A stretch of DNA of 64,000 nt from Pedobacter schmidteae (lineage in GTDB: Bacteria; Bacteroidota; Bacteroidia; Sphingobacteriales; Sphingobacteriaceae), in assembly GCF_900564155.1 (NCBI RefSeq), contig NZ_LS999839.1, positions 5,577,097 to 5,641,096 of the forward strand, given 5' to 3'. The notes under the pieces were generated by a model. That model worked only from the letters and a program-made list of their open reading frames with translations. It was not told the origin of the DNA and searched no databases. Position 1 is the first letter of the stretch. Each line of letters opens with the position of its first letter. A program made the translations under genes and the position numbers. Positions 1-8,986 of this stretch are shown here, piece by piece.

Positions 1-973
1 TACTCAACTCGGTATCATTAAACTGGAACACTCCGTTCTTCCAGCTCATAACTTCCGAAATGTCAGCCTTTTTAACATTGAGTTCATCTTTATCCAAAAC
101 TACTTGCTGCCCTGGTTTTAACAGAACGCTACCAGGAATTTTTGAGCTCCTATTTGAGTTAACCGGGACAATTTTCACTGAGCCTTCCAGCAAAGTCGTT
201 TTGGTCTCCTGCTCATCAGCAAAAGCATTTATATTAAAATGCGTGCCCAGTACTTCCAGGTCCTGATTTATCGTTTTTACATGAAAGGGACTGGTCTTAT
301 TTTTAGACACCTCGAAATAAGCTTCCCCCTTCAACTCCACCCTCCGTTCATTTGAAGCAAAAATCACCGGATATTTTAGTTCAGAAGCTGAATTAAGCCA
401 AACTTTAGTGCCATCTGGCAAATTGATCTGGTATTTGCCACCTCTCGGTGTAGCAATCGTATTATATTGCAGTTTACTGTCTTTAGCCTTCATCATTTCA
501 GGAGAGAGACTATTGTTATAAACAATTGTGCCGTCTGCAGCTTTGGTGATGGACAAGCCCGACTCCTGAGCAATTTCTCCAGCCGCAGTTTCATTAAGTA
601 TCACCTTCTTCCCGTTTGAAAGGGTAAGTACCGCATCATTTTTTCCGGGAAGCAAACTCGCAGCCAATTTGAACTGTTCTCTTTCTGCTGCTTTTTTTTG
701 TTGGTAGAAAAACAAACCTATCCCCCCCACAAATATTACTGCAGCAGCTATGGCTAGCCTGGGCCAAAGGCGGGTTCTTTTCACAACCGGAACAGGTTGT
801 TGTAATAAAGTCCACACCTTATCCAGATCTTTTTTCTGTTCTTCGGCAGAAAGATCCTCAGCTCCATCCAATGCATAGTTCAGGTGCCAGCTTTCCAACA
901 GCGCCTTTTCCTCTGCTGTAGATTTACCTTCAAGGTATTTTGTTAATATGTCTCTTGCGTCAATTTTTTCCAT
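1..973 (-). CDS. FecR family anti-sigma factor (3' end cut by window edge)
   Basis: This is an inner-membrane anti-sigma regulator that would receive a signal from an outer-membrane SusC-type transporter and control the sigma factor just upstream. The frame is open from the ATG at 971-973 to base 1, giving about 324 residues without the C-terminus. The N-terminal cytoplasmic part is followed by one membrane helix near residues 67-87 (core RLAIAAAVIFVGGIGLFF). A periplasmic FecR domain follows, with the family signature TPRGGKYQINLPDGTKVWLN. The usual C-terminal DUF4974/STN-like part lies outside the window. It sits 69 bp after the sigma gene, the normal FecI-FecR order, so a susC/susD pair is expected beyond the edge. 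The closest relative in the window is the FecR at 8987-10183. Confidence 0.93.
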   Translation of the reverse strand, partial: MEKIDARDILTKYLEGKSTAEEKALLESWHLNYALDGAEDLSAEEQKKDLDKVWTLLQQPVPVVKRTRLWPRLAIAAAVIFVGGIGLFFYQQKKAAEREQFKLAASLLPGKNDAVLTLSNGKKVILNETAAGEIAQESGLSITKAADGTIVYNNSLSPEMMKAKDSKLQYNTIATPRGGKYQINLPDGTKVWLNSASELKYPVIFASNERRVELKGEAYFEVSKNKTSPFHVKTINQDLEVLGTHFNINAFADEQETKTTLLEGSVKIVPVNSNRSSKIPGSVLLKPGQQVVLDKDELNVKKADISEVMSWKNGVFQFNDTELS

Positions 974-1042
974 TTTAATGAGCTTCTTATCAGGCTTATT
1001 AAACGGAAGACAAATGAAAACGGGCTATGGGGTAAATAAAAA

Positions 1043-1612
1043 TTAAAAAAATAAAAAGAACAGCAATCCTAGCTTCGATTTTAGGATACGGAGTGCATGC
1101 TGTATGTGTTTTCGTACCGTTTGTTCCGAGATCTGCAGCTGTTCCGCAATTTCTTTATGGCTCAAATTAGATTTGCGACTCAGTTCAAAAACTTCACGCA
1201 TTTTGTGTGGAAGCGCTGTGATTTCTTTTTCGATAAGTGCTGTCAATTGTTTTTCCCGAACCAGATGATCGGTAACACAGTCGCCTTTATCTATAAATTC
1301 CTGAAGGGAATCAATGTATTGAGATTCAAATTTCCGCTTTGAAACGCGATTGAAGATTTTATTTCTTAGGGATACATATAAATAACCGGAAAGACTGGAG
1401 TCGAACTGGACGCTCTCACGCTTATCCCAAAGCACCGCAAACAGTTCATGAATGATGTCCATCGCCTCTTCCCTGTCGCGCATCCATTTGTAAGCATGCG
1501 TATGCAGTACTATTTTATACCTGCTGTAAATTTCAGTAAAAGCCAAACGGTCTCCATGCTTAAGCAAGCTGACCAGTTCAACATCTGATATAGATTTGTA
1601 ATCGGGCTTCAT
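1043..1612 (-). CDS. ECF RNA polymerase sigma-70 factor (FecI-like, Bacteroidota type)
   Basis: This is an alternative sigma factor expected to transcribe the susC/susD genes that follow its FecR partner. It has 189 residues, typical for the group. Region 2 lies at about 22-90 (EEAMDIIHELFAVLWDKRE is the region 2.2-like part) and region 4 at about 128-180, with the helix-turn-helix SHKEIAEQLQISEQTVRKHI. The last residues (LGLLFFLFF) are strikingly hydrophobic, as in the two other ECF sigmas of the window. It is the first gene of a pair with the truncated FecR. A perfect TAnnTTTG box stands 14 bp upstream of the ATG. Confidence 0.93.
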   Translation of the reverse strand: MKPDYKSISDVELVSLLKHGDRLAFTEIYSRYKIVLHTHAYKWMRDREEAMDIIHELFAVLWDKRESVQFDSSLSGYLYVSLRNKIFNRVSKRKFESQYIDSLQEFIDKGDCVTDHLVREKQLTALIEKEITALPHKMREVFELSRKSNLSHKEIAEQLQISEQTVRKHIQHALRILKSKLGLLFFLFF

Positions 1613-1626
1613 TCTGTAAATCTTTA

Positions 1627-1634
1627 CAAAGATA
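1627..1634 (-). promoter_or_regulatory. -7 promoter box of the first ECF sigma gene
   Basis: On the minus strand the bases read TATCTTTG, a perfect match to the Bacteroidota -7 consensus TAnnTTTG, ending 14 bp before the ATG. No good -33 TTTG is present; CTTG at 1652-1655 is the best candidate, with a 17-nt spacer. The box overlaps the small palindrome ATCTTT-AC-AAAGAT at 1620-1633. Confidence 0.5.
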
Positions 1635-1660
1635 GCAATATGAAGCGACTACAAGGAAAA

Positions 1661-1693
1661 TGATCACCTTATCCTAAAACGGACAAGGTGATC
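1661..1693 (-). terminator. Terminator of the susC-susD-lipoprotein-tlpA operon
   Basis: A 13-bp stem (arms 1662-1674 and 1681-1693, one G-U pair on the minus-strand RNA) closes a 6-nt loop. It lies 27 bp after the tlpA stop codon and is followed on the minus strand by ATTTTCC. The U tract is short, but stem and position fit the end of this operon. Confidence 0.65.
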
Positions 1694-1719
1694 TGAGCGC
1701 ATATAAAGAAAATATTGTA

Positions 1720-2853
1720 TTAGTTTAAAAGCTCTTCCAGCTTTTTATGCAAAGCTTCGGCTCTTAAATTTGAAGCGATAATTTTTCCATCAGGACCAAC
1801 TAAATAGTTCTGAGGAATTCCTTTTACACCATATAGCTGCGAAGCTGCATTGGCCCATCCTTTTAAATCGCTTACCTGCGTCCAGGTTAAACCGTCTGTT
1901 TTGATGGCGTTTAACCAGTTGTCTTTTTTACCCGGCATATCCAAAGAAACACCCAACACCGTAAAGTTTTTGTCTTTAAACTTGTTGTAAGCAGCCACTA
2001 CATTCGGGTTTTCGGCACGACAAGGTCCACACCATGATGCCCAGAAATCAATTAATACATACTTACCACGAAAATCGGAAAGTTTAACCGGTTTATCATT
2101 TACATCATTCTGGGTAAAATCAGGCGCAATCGCACCAATTGAAGTTGACTTGGTGATATCCATCAATTTTACAAAATCCTGTCCGGCTTTACTGGCTTTA
2201 AGACGGGCAGATAACTTATTGAAAGCAGGCTCAACCTTAGCTAAATCCATGTCATACTCAGACATATCCTTTAGCGACATTAAGCTAAAATAAGAATCAG
2301 GATTGGCGGCAATAAATGCTTCCTGTAATTTCATTTTTTCTGCAGCGGCAGGAGCGTGTGTCTCGCGCATCTTTTTTACAAATTCCGCATCTTGCTTTTG
2401 CGCCATACTTGCCGCTGCCCATTTCGCATTTAAACCATTGATAATTTTTTCGGGTGCAGCAATGTGTTTTAAATACTTTTGGTAGTCGGCATTAATAGAA
2501 GAACCCGATACTAATGCATGTTTAATGGAATCTTTTACCGCAACTGCTACATTACCCTTATCCAAATAAATGGATAATACATCAGCACCTTTTGAGGCCT
2601 CAGTTAAACCCGCCCCATTATGATCTAAGGTTAATTTCGCAGCCGTGGGATTAGCCACATTTCCCTGAAAAGAGAATGCTCCGTTTTTAACCGCCGCTGA
2701 ATCGGTAATTGATGAACCAGCCGCGCGATAAGTGAGATAGACTTTTGCTTTTGATGCTGCTTTACTCAGCTTACCGGTTACTTTAAAGGAATCACTTTGC
2801 GCCTGTGCCAAAACCGGCACAGTGCAAAGGAGTGTTAAAATTAATTTATTCAC
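1720..2853 (-). CDS. TlpA-family thiol-disulfide oxidoreductase with DUF4369 N-terminal domain
   Basis: This is an exported thioredoxin-like protein, probably periplasmic, that would reduce or exchange disulfides. It has 377 residues. A signal peptide (MNKLILTLLCTVPVLAQAQ) is followed by a DUF4369-like beta domain at about 24-120, a helical linker, and an AhpC/TSA-thioredoxin domain at about 238-375. The active site is WCGPC, with C275 and C278. It is the last gene of the second ECF-FecR-SusC-SusD operon, 12 bp after the lipoprotein gene and just before the terminator. Such thioredoxins often end SusCD-type operons in Sphingobacteriales; the substrate is unknown. Confidence 0.92.
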   Translation of the reverse strand: MNKLILTLLCTVPVLAQAQSDSFKVTGKLSKAASKAKVYLTYRAAGSSITDSAAVKNGAFSFQGNVANPTAAKLTLDHNGAGLTEASKGADVLSIYLDKGNVAVAVKDSIKHALVSGSSINADYQKYLKHIAAPEKIINGLNAKWAAASMAQKQDAEFVKKMRETHAPAAAEKMKLQEAFIAANPDSYFSLMSLKDMSEYDMDLAKVEPAFNKLSARLKASKAGQDFVKLMDITKSTSIGAIAPDFTQNDVNDKPVKLSDFRGKYVLIDFWASWCGPCRAENPNVVAAYNKFKDKNFTVLGVSLDMPGKKDNWLNAIKTDGLTWTQVSDLKGWANAASQLYGVKGIPQNYLVGPDGKIIASNLRAEALHKKLEELLN

Positions 2854-2865
2854 TTGTGTATTATT

Positions 2866-3798
2866 TTATTTGTATTTATTCAGTTCCTGTCTGTATTTAT
2901 TGCCGGTAGCCTGAATATCCCAGTTGTATTTATCTTTAAAATACTTCACAAACAGATTGTACTTTTGTCTACGCATTTCATTCCCAATTAGATATTGTTT
3001 GTTAATATTTTCATAGGATTCCAGCAATATTAATTTAAGAAAAGCAGCATACTCAGCTTTAAAAGAGAATGAGCAGTAAGGATCCAGGTATCCTCCATTA
3101 TCGGCTATAGCTTGCCACTCTCTATCTCTTTTTGGACGATCATAATCAATAAAGTATTGATCTCTAACCTTAGTAAAAGCAGCCCCCCCGTCATACGGTT
3201 TACCTATTTTTTCGAAGTCAGGGATTACTTCCGGAATCCGGTTGCCAATCATCTCCGTCAAATTACGCCATACTTCCCTTGTCAAGACAGAATCTTTGTA
3301 GTAATGAATATTAGCATCCACAACAGGTTGAGATCCGGATGTTTTGTTTGGCCATACAAAAGCTAGTCTATTCCGACCGACTACACTAAATTGATACCCC
3401 CATCCAGGGTTTCCATATGTTTTGATAAAAAACACTTCATTAGGCATAATCTGCGTCGCATATTCTTTAGAAACATTAGACAACAGCGTCTTCATATAAA
3501 TGTAGGCACTTTCCTTTTTGTCTTCATCTACCTTCTGCACAGGAAAGCGGGCATTATTAACATCCTGACCTAAATAAGAGTTATATACCTCTCTGGATTC
3601 AGAGAACTCAGTTCGCACCCATACATTATAATTTTCATATAGTTCTTTTTCAATTGGGTTTGCATTAGCCTTTGGCTTAAATTGTTGCTCAAACCCCGCA
3701 TCTTCCGAAGGTAATAATTCAGATTCTTTTGTGCAGCTTGCAATAGTCATATTGATCAGTGCTGCACCTGCTAATAAAATATATTCTACTCTTTTCAT
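2866..3798 (-). CDS. SusCD-associated lipoprotein, degenerate zinc-metallohydrolase family
   Basis: This 310-residue lipoprotein (lipobox IASC, C22) is the third structural gene of a SusC/SusD operon, 1 bp after susD. Its length, position and general sequence recall the substrate import-associated zinc metallohydrolase lipoproteins (TIGR04549/PF15890-like). That family carries HExxH plus a downstream GF-x-PYA...EDFAE block. Here the corresponding places read REVWRN (near residue 173) and GGYLDPYC...AEYAAF (near 235-255), so neither metal-binding histidine nor the third acidic ligand is visible. I infer a non-catalytic binding lipoprotein on the cell surface. The family assignment is from memory of motif layout, not from a search. 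Confidence 0.7.
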   Translation of the reverse strand: MKRVEYILLAGAALINMTIASCTKESELLPSEDAGFEQQFKPKANANPIEKELYENYNVWVRTEFSESREVYNSYLGQDVNNARFPVQKVDEDKKESAYIYMKTLLSNVSKEYATQIMPNEVFFIKTYGNPGWGYQFSVVGRNRLAFVWPNKTSGSQPVVDANIHYYKDSVLTREVWRNLTEMIGNRIPEVIPDFEKIGKPYDGGAAFTKVRDQYFIDYDRPKRDREWQAIADNGGYLDPYCSFSFKAEYAAFLKLILLESYENINKQYLIGNEMRRQKYNLFVKYFKDKYNWDIQATGNKYRQELNKYK

Positions 3799-3799
3799 T

Positions 3800-5266
3800 T
3801 TATCTTGGATTTAATGGCATTCCTGGACTGTTTTCTGATTCAGAGGGCGGAATCTGCATAATATAACGCGGATCATTTTTTTCTAAAGTAAAAACTCTGG
3901 CGTCTTTAAATACATGTTCAATTTTAGGTTTTCCCAATCTGCGCAAATCCATAAACCTAAAACCAGCATCAAAAGCAAGCTCCAATCTCCGCTCTTCCAG
4001 GACACGGTCCAACACGGCTGCATTATTTGCAAAATCATCAACTTTTAGTGTCTTCACAAAATCTTTACGCATTCTACTCTTCAATATCGAATTGATATCG
4101 TTTAGGGCAAGTTCAGACTGATTTAAACGCGCCTGGGCTTCTGCACGAATCAAATATGCCTCACTAGCTTTAAAACCGACATAATACCACAAAAGATCTT
4201 GTCCGGCATACATCTTATAAACAGTTTTACCCATTTTGATTATCTGTGTTGCATTATCTTCAAAATGACCAAAAATAAACTGTCTGTAATCGCTTATATT
4301 TCCATACCTGATACTTAAATTCAACAACTCTTCAGTCGGTTTTATAGATCCTGTACCATAATAGTATAGGTTTTTATTCGCATTTCCACCTACAAAAAAC
4401 ATCAGTTCTTTATTCGCTTGTGTGTCTACAAACCCATAATTGTAAGCTAACGCACTTTTAAAGCCAAGAGTAGGATCCTGTATTCTTTTTTCAATGCCTG
4501 ACAAATCCGCGAGCGGATAATTGCTGACTACTGAACCGGCATATTTAATAGCAGATTCATAGTTACCCATCATCAAATCTACCCGGGCCCTAAAAAGTTG
4601 TAGTACATTATAGGAGAATCTATATCTATCCGTAATCTTTTTCCCCGACAGTAAACCGGTCGCCTGCTCAATATCTTTCACTATCTGGTTCCAGACATCC
4701 CCAATAGGTGTCCGAACATTATTCCCGGCATTTGCGTTAACATCTTCGGCCGTAAGGGGCATAGGTACACCAGGAAGGCTTAAATTAGCCGGGCTATAAA
4801 CATCTGCATAAAAATTAATCAGATAAAAATAAGAGTAGGCGCGTAACGCATAAGCTTCGCCCTGAATCTGCTCAAATAATTCTTTCTGTTCTGGCTTTAT
4901 CGACATCCCTTTCAGATTATCCAGAACCGAGTTCGCATAGTAGATACTCCTATACATTTGCCCCCAATAGGGATCAGATAATGTACCTGGTGCAATCAAG
5001 GACGATGAAAAAGTAAACCAGCGTTCTTGCTCTGACGTTGGTTGAATCTCTGCGTTGAAATTGACATAGACATTGTCAGTCAACATTTCTGTCTTAACAA
5101 AAAAATCAGACCGAGGGTATCCCCCAAGTAAAACAGCCTCAAAATCTTCTAAAGATTTAGGCGTCATACTATGTACTGGCTTTATATCTAACATATCTTT
5201 ACAGCCAATAAGAGATATGGACAGTAAAAGAAACGAATATTTTAAAAATTTTATCATGATATTCAC
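3800..5266 (-). CDS. SusD/RagB-family nutrient-binding outer-membrane lipoprotein
   Basis: This is the surface lipoprotein that lids the SusC barrel and captures substrate. It has 488 residues, with a signal peptide ending in the lipobox LIGC (C22), and the mature start CKDMLDIKP is typical of the family. The helical TPR-like core includes EAYALRAYSYFYLINFYADVY and the C-terminal SusD signature VLEERRLELAFDAGFRFMDL. The ending with NPR is normal. It follows susC by 2 bp. The substrate cannot be read from the sequence, and no glycosidase lies in this operon, so it may import a peptide or another compound rather than a glycan. Confidence 0.95.
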   Translation of the reverse strand: MNIMIKFLKYSFLLLSISLIGCKDMLDIKPVHSMTPKSLEDFEAVLLGGYPRSDFFVKTEMLTDNVYVNFNAEIQPTSEQERWFTFSSSLIAPGTLSDPYWGQMYRSIYYANSVLDNLKGMSIKPEQKELFEQIQGEAYALRAYSYFYLINFYADVYSPANLSLPGVPMPLTAEDVNANAGNNVRTPIGDVWNQIVKDIEQATGLLSGKKITDRYRFSYNVLQLFRARVDLMMGNYESAIKYAGSVVSNYPLADLSGIEKRIQDPTLGFKSALAYNYGFVDTQANKELMFFVGGNANKNLYYYGTGSIKPTEELLNLSIRYGNISDYRQFIFGHFEDNATQIIKMGKTVYKMYAGQDLLWYYVGFKASEAYLIRAEAQARLNQSELALNDINSILKSRMRKDFVKTLKVDDFANNAAVLDRVLEERRLELAFDAGFRFMDLRRLGKPKIEHVFKDARVFTLEKNDPRYIMQIPPSESENSPGMPLNPR

Positions 5267-5268
5267 TA

Positions 5269-8200
5269 TTAAAATTGTACAGTTAAAGACAAAGAATACG
5301 ATCTCGGTACCGGTAAGAAGGTGTTACCAAAATTAATTGCTGTAGTACTTGCACGAGTCGATGAATACGAAAGGATCGGTGTTCCTTGTGCTTCCGGATC
5401 TTGCCCTTTCAATGCTTTATCCTTCCATACATAAAGATTATTTCCCTGGATAGCTAACCTTATATTTTGTATTCCGATAGCACGTAACTTTGGTGTAAAA
5501 TAGTCGTATCCAATAGATAAATTCTGGAAACGTACAAAATCTCCTTTAACTGTTCTAAGATCAGAATTGTCAAACATTGCACCATTGGATGGGTCTAATG
5601 CAGTTAATGCAATATCTGGACCTACTTCAAGAACCGGAATGTTCGTATGCGACTCATCACCTGGATTTTGCCATCTGCCCACCCACTCTTTAGACATATT
5701 TTGGGTAGGATCAGGGAATCCTAAATAGCTCCCATTAGACATATTACGTAAGCGCATCACATTTCCAAAACTACCCACAAATAAAGCTGACAATGTAATA
5801 CGCTTATAAGTAAATGTATTCGTAAAACCAACCTGAGATTTAGGGTTTATCACTCCAGAGTACCCTAGTCCACCAATACTCGTCATTCCATTTAGTACTT
5901 TCACACCTTCATTAGCGGTATAGAACGTAGCTCTTCCCCGCTCATTCAAGCCGGCATAACGATAAGACCAAAGCCCGTCAATAGGCTGTCCTATTACTGC
6001 TGATGTTGAATACTGTGTTCTTCTGGGATTAGTCAAGCTTTGAACAGTTGGCTTGGCATATACATCCAGTACCCTATTCTTGTTAAATCCAAAGTTTATA
6101 TTAGTAGACCATCTAAAATTGCCATTATCCATATTAATGGTACTCAAAGAGAATTCCCAGCCTCTGTTCAACATAGACGCCCAATTGACTTGTACCTCAT
6201 CAAATCCTGTTACTTGTGATACCTGCCTGCTACCAAGCAGATCAACCGCTTTCTTATTATACCATTCTACATTGAACATCAGTTTTCTTTTGAAAAACCC
6301 TGCCTCTAATGCTAAATTCGTGGTATAAGTCTGCTCCCATTTGAGGTTTGGATTTTTAGGAGCAGTAATGGTGTAATAATTTACCGGATTTTCAAGAGCC
6401 ACAGCACCAATTCTAGCCACTAAGTCAGAATAAGCCTGAGAAGCAACATTTCCCTGACTACCATATGATCCTCTGAATGTCAGATAGGAAAGCCAGTCTA
6501 CATCCCGAAGAAACTTCTCTTCTTTCATCTGATAATTTGCTCCAATTGCCCATAAAGGTTGGAACAGTTGGTTGGTCTTCAGCCCGAAACGGTTCGATCC
6601 ATCCGTACGTATATTAAAACTGGCAGTATACCGGTTATCATAGGTATAATTAACAGCACCAAAGTAAGACAAATTCGCTCCGTCATTCAAATTTTCTCTC
6701 CAGTATGGCGCCCCCATTTTTTTCATATAATCAAATTGTGGAATCTGTTGATGTCCTCTATCATGAGAGTAACCGTATACTTCGGCACTAATATCACTAG
6801 TCTTAGATTTTCGAACTTCCTGTCCAACCATCACATTCAAATAATGTATATTATTGAAAAATGGATTATAGGTCAGTTGATTTCTAAAGGTAATTGAACC
6901 GTTGTACGAGCTGCGATCTTTTCTATAGCCCCCATCTTTCCATGTATAGACGTATTGACCATTAACAATCTCACGATTATCCTTTTTTCTAATACGAACG
7001 AAGTAGCTGTCGTCAACCGCTATATCTTCATCTGTTGTATTTTGTTTAGCATAAGAGAATAGAGAATTAAAGGTCAAATCTTTGATAATTTTGTATTCTA
7101 AATCCAATGACCCTCTGAAACCGAAGTTACGCGAATCGCGCCACCCTTTATCTCTATTTTCCAGGAAATTATACTCCATACCATTCAAATAAAAATGGCT
7201 ATAAGTTCCATCCGGATTCTTTGCCGGTTGTGCACGGGTGGTATAAATAGCATATTCAAAAGGATTTTCTTTAGAATCTACCGCAAAAAAACTCTTGTTT
7301 TCACGTGCATTGACATCCAGCATTACACCAAGTCTGATCTTATCGTAAATCCGGGTATATACTTTTAATGATCCTGTGTAGGTCTTTTGTCCTACACCTT
7401 TGGCTGTGGCCTGATCGTTCATATAGCTTCCTGAAGCATAAAACGTTGTTCTTTCATCCCCTCCGGAAATGCTTAGGTTTTGTCTGTTTGTAACCGAATT
7501 TCTAAATAGGTGTTGGAACCAGTCTGTATTAACAGTTTCTAAATAGCCAACACGCTGATTAAAATCATCCCATGTAATTTTTTTATCCATCACATCGATA
7601 AAATAACGTTCAAAGTCCGAAACGGTATTGTATTCACCTGGTGCAGGAGTGGTTGCATTAAAAACACCTCTACGGATCATTTCTCTATTTACATCGATAC
7701 GCTCCTTCGAATTCATCATGTAGGCATCTTCAATTCGAGGTCTTTCACCGAAACTAAGGTTACTCGAGAAGCTTACACGTGTTTTCCCTGCTTTACCTTT
7801 TTTTGAGGTAATCACGATAACCCCATTTGCAGCGCGGGTACCATAAATTGCGGTTGCTGCAGCATCCTTAAGCACGTTGATACTTTCAATATCGTCTACG
7901 TTAACACCTCCGATACCAGAAGCAATCAGATTACGGTTGGTCATGATGTCATCAACTGATACATTCACTGCATCATCTAATATGATACCATCTACTACCC
8001 ATAATGGCTGTACATTTCCACTCAAAGTAGAGGTACCACGGATGCGGATCTGTGGTATAGATCCTGGCGCACCTGATGTACTCATTAAGGTCATTCCCGG
8101 TACCTGTCCCTGAAGCAACTTATCAATATTTGGCTGATAAACAGTTTCCAGATCTTTTAACTGTATAGTTGTGACAGAGCCTGTTAAAGACTTTTTTTTC

Positions 8201-8856
8201 AATGACTGATATCCGGTCACGACCACATCATTCAGCTCGCTTGCAGCGGGCTTCATCTTTACGTTGATGACTGTTCTTTGCTTTACTGCTTCTTCAATTG
8301 CGGTGTAACCTACATAAGAAAAAATCAATACCGCATCCTGATTTGGGACGGTGATCCTGAACTGGCCCGAATTATCTGTAGCTACAGTAACCCGGCTTCC
8401 TTTCAATTTTACACTTACACCGGGAAACTCCTGGCCACGTTCATCGGTTACTTTTCCCCGGATCTCGATAGCCACTGGCAATTGTTCTGAAAAATTATCT
8501 TTTCTTTGAACCACCACCGTATTTTGACTGATTACATAAGTAATCGGTTGATCTTTCAATAAAACTTCAAGAGCTTCCTGTAACGTAACATTTTTAAGTT
8601 TTACGTTTAGCGGCTGAAGTCCAGACAGGTCTTGAGAAGTGTACACGAAATTGTAGCCACTTTGTACCTGCAGCTGTTTAAAAATGCGGCCCATGGTCAC
8701 ATTGGCCTCAGAAATAGTAATTTTTTGTGCAAGGCTGCTTGCACTTACCTGGAATAAAAACGCAGTTATAATAATAGTGGTTAACTTCATTATCCGCAAT
8801 ATTTGGTTAGGAACATAAGCGCATCGCTTATGCCTAAAGACATTGTAAAAATTCAT
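5269..8856 (-). CDS. SusC/RagA-family TonB-linked outer-membrane transporter with STN signalling domain
   Basis: This is a TonB-dependent importer that pairs with the SusD downstream. I take the ATG at 8854-8856 (MNFYNVFRHKRC), giving 1195 residues. The open frame runs to 8901, but the extra 15 residues look non-coding, and a later start at MKLTTIIITAFLFQVSA (8790) is also possible. After the signal peptide come an STN domain (KITISEANVTMGRIFKQLQ), a carboxypeptidase-regulatory-like beta domain, the TonB-box-like DVVVTGY, the plug (GQVPGMTLM; WVVDGIIL; DAAATAIYGTRAANGVI) and a long barrel ending LSLTVQF. The STN domain and the FecR/sigma genes upstream indicate substrate-induced signalling to the sigma factor. 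Confidence 0.95.
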   Translation of the reverse strand: MNFYNVFRHKRCAYVPNQILRIMKLTTIIITAFLFQVSASSLAQKITISEANVTMGRIFKQLQVQSGYNFVYTSQDLSGLQPLNVKLKNVTLQEALEVLLKDQPITYVISQNTVVVQRKDNFSEQLPVAIEIRGKVTDERGQEFPGVSVKLKGSRVTVATDNSGQFRITVPNQDAVLIFSYVGYTAIEEAVKQRTVINVKMKPAASELNDVVVTGYQSLKKKSLTGSVTTIQLKDLETVYQPNIDKLLQGQVPGMTLMSTSGAPGSIPQIRIRGTSTLSGNVQPLWVVDGIILDDAVNVSVDDIMTNRNLIASGIGGVNVDDIESINVLKDAAATAIYGTRAANGVIVITSKKGKAGKTRVSFSSNLSFGERPRIEDAYMMNSKERIDVNREMIRRGVFNATTPAPGEYNTVSDFERYFIDVMDKKITWDDFNQRVGYLETVNTDWFQHLFRNSVTNRQNLSISGGDERTTFYASGSYMNDQATAKGVGQKTYTGSLKVYTRIYDKIRLGVMLDVNARENKSFFAVDSKENPFEYAIYTTRAQPAKNPDGTYSHFYLNGMEYNFLENRDKGWRDSRNFGFRGSLDLEYKIIKDLTFNSLFSYAKQNTTDEDIAVDDSYFVRIRKKDNREIVNGQYVYTWKDGGYRKDRSSYNGSITFRNQLTYNPFFNNIHYLNVMVGQEVRKSKTSDISAEVYGYSHDRGHQQIPQFDYMKKMGAPYWRENLNDGANLSYFGAVNYTYDNRYTASFNIRTDGSNRFGLKTNQLFQPLWAIGANYQMKEEKFLRDVDWLSYLTFRGSYGSQGNVASQAYSDLVARIGAVALENPVNYYTITAPKNPNLKWEQTYTTNLALEAGFFKRKLMFNVEWYNKKAVDLLGSRQVSQVTGFDEVQVNWASMLNRGWEFSLSTINMDNGNFRWSTNINFGFNKNRVLDVYAKPTVQSLTNPRRTQYSTSAVIGQPIDGLWSYRYAGLNERGRATFYTANEGVKVLNGMTSIGGLGYSGVINPKSQVGFTNTFTYKRITLSALFVGSFGNVMRLRNMSNGSYLGFPDPTQNMSKEWVGRWQNPGDESHTNIPVLEVGPDIALTALDPSNGAMFDNSDLRTVKGDFVRFQNLSIGYDYFTPKLRAIGIQNIRLAIQGNNLYVWKDKALKGQDPEAQGTPILSYSSTRASTTAINFGNTFLPVPRSYSLSLTVQF

Positions 8857-8926
8857 TACATTTGTTTTGGTTTGGTTTGTTGATAGACTGTTATTCGACA
8901 AATTATTAAGTAACCCAAACCTTTGT

Positions 8927-8962
8927 CAGATTCCGATGGCCGTCGGGTCTGGCTTTTTTTTT
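8927..8962 (+). terminator. Intrinsic terminator antisense to the 5' leader of susC (first copy)
   Basis: The stem CAGA-tt-CCGA / TCGG-g-TCTG (8927-8936 with 8943-8951; G8952 adjoins it) is followed on the plus strand by nine T (8954-8962). No plus-strand gene is near; the site lies between fecR and susC, both on the minus strand. It can end a transcript running antisense from the start of susC. On the susC mRNA the same bases form a leader hairpin preceded by an A tract. Confidence 0.6.
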
Positions 8963-8986
8963 GGATTACAGTAGTATAAGTAGCTT

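Noticed and set aside
8857-8901. Fifteen extra residues at the start of the first SusC
   Set aside because: The segment (SNNSLSTNQTKTN) lacks a signal-peptide pattern; the ATG at 8856 matches the usual long-leader SusC start in Sphingobacteriaceae.
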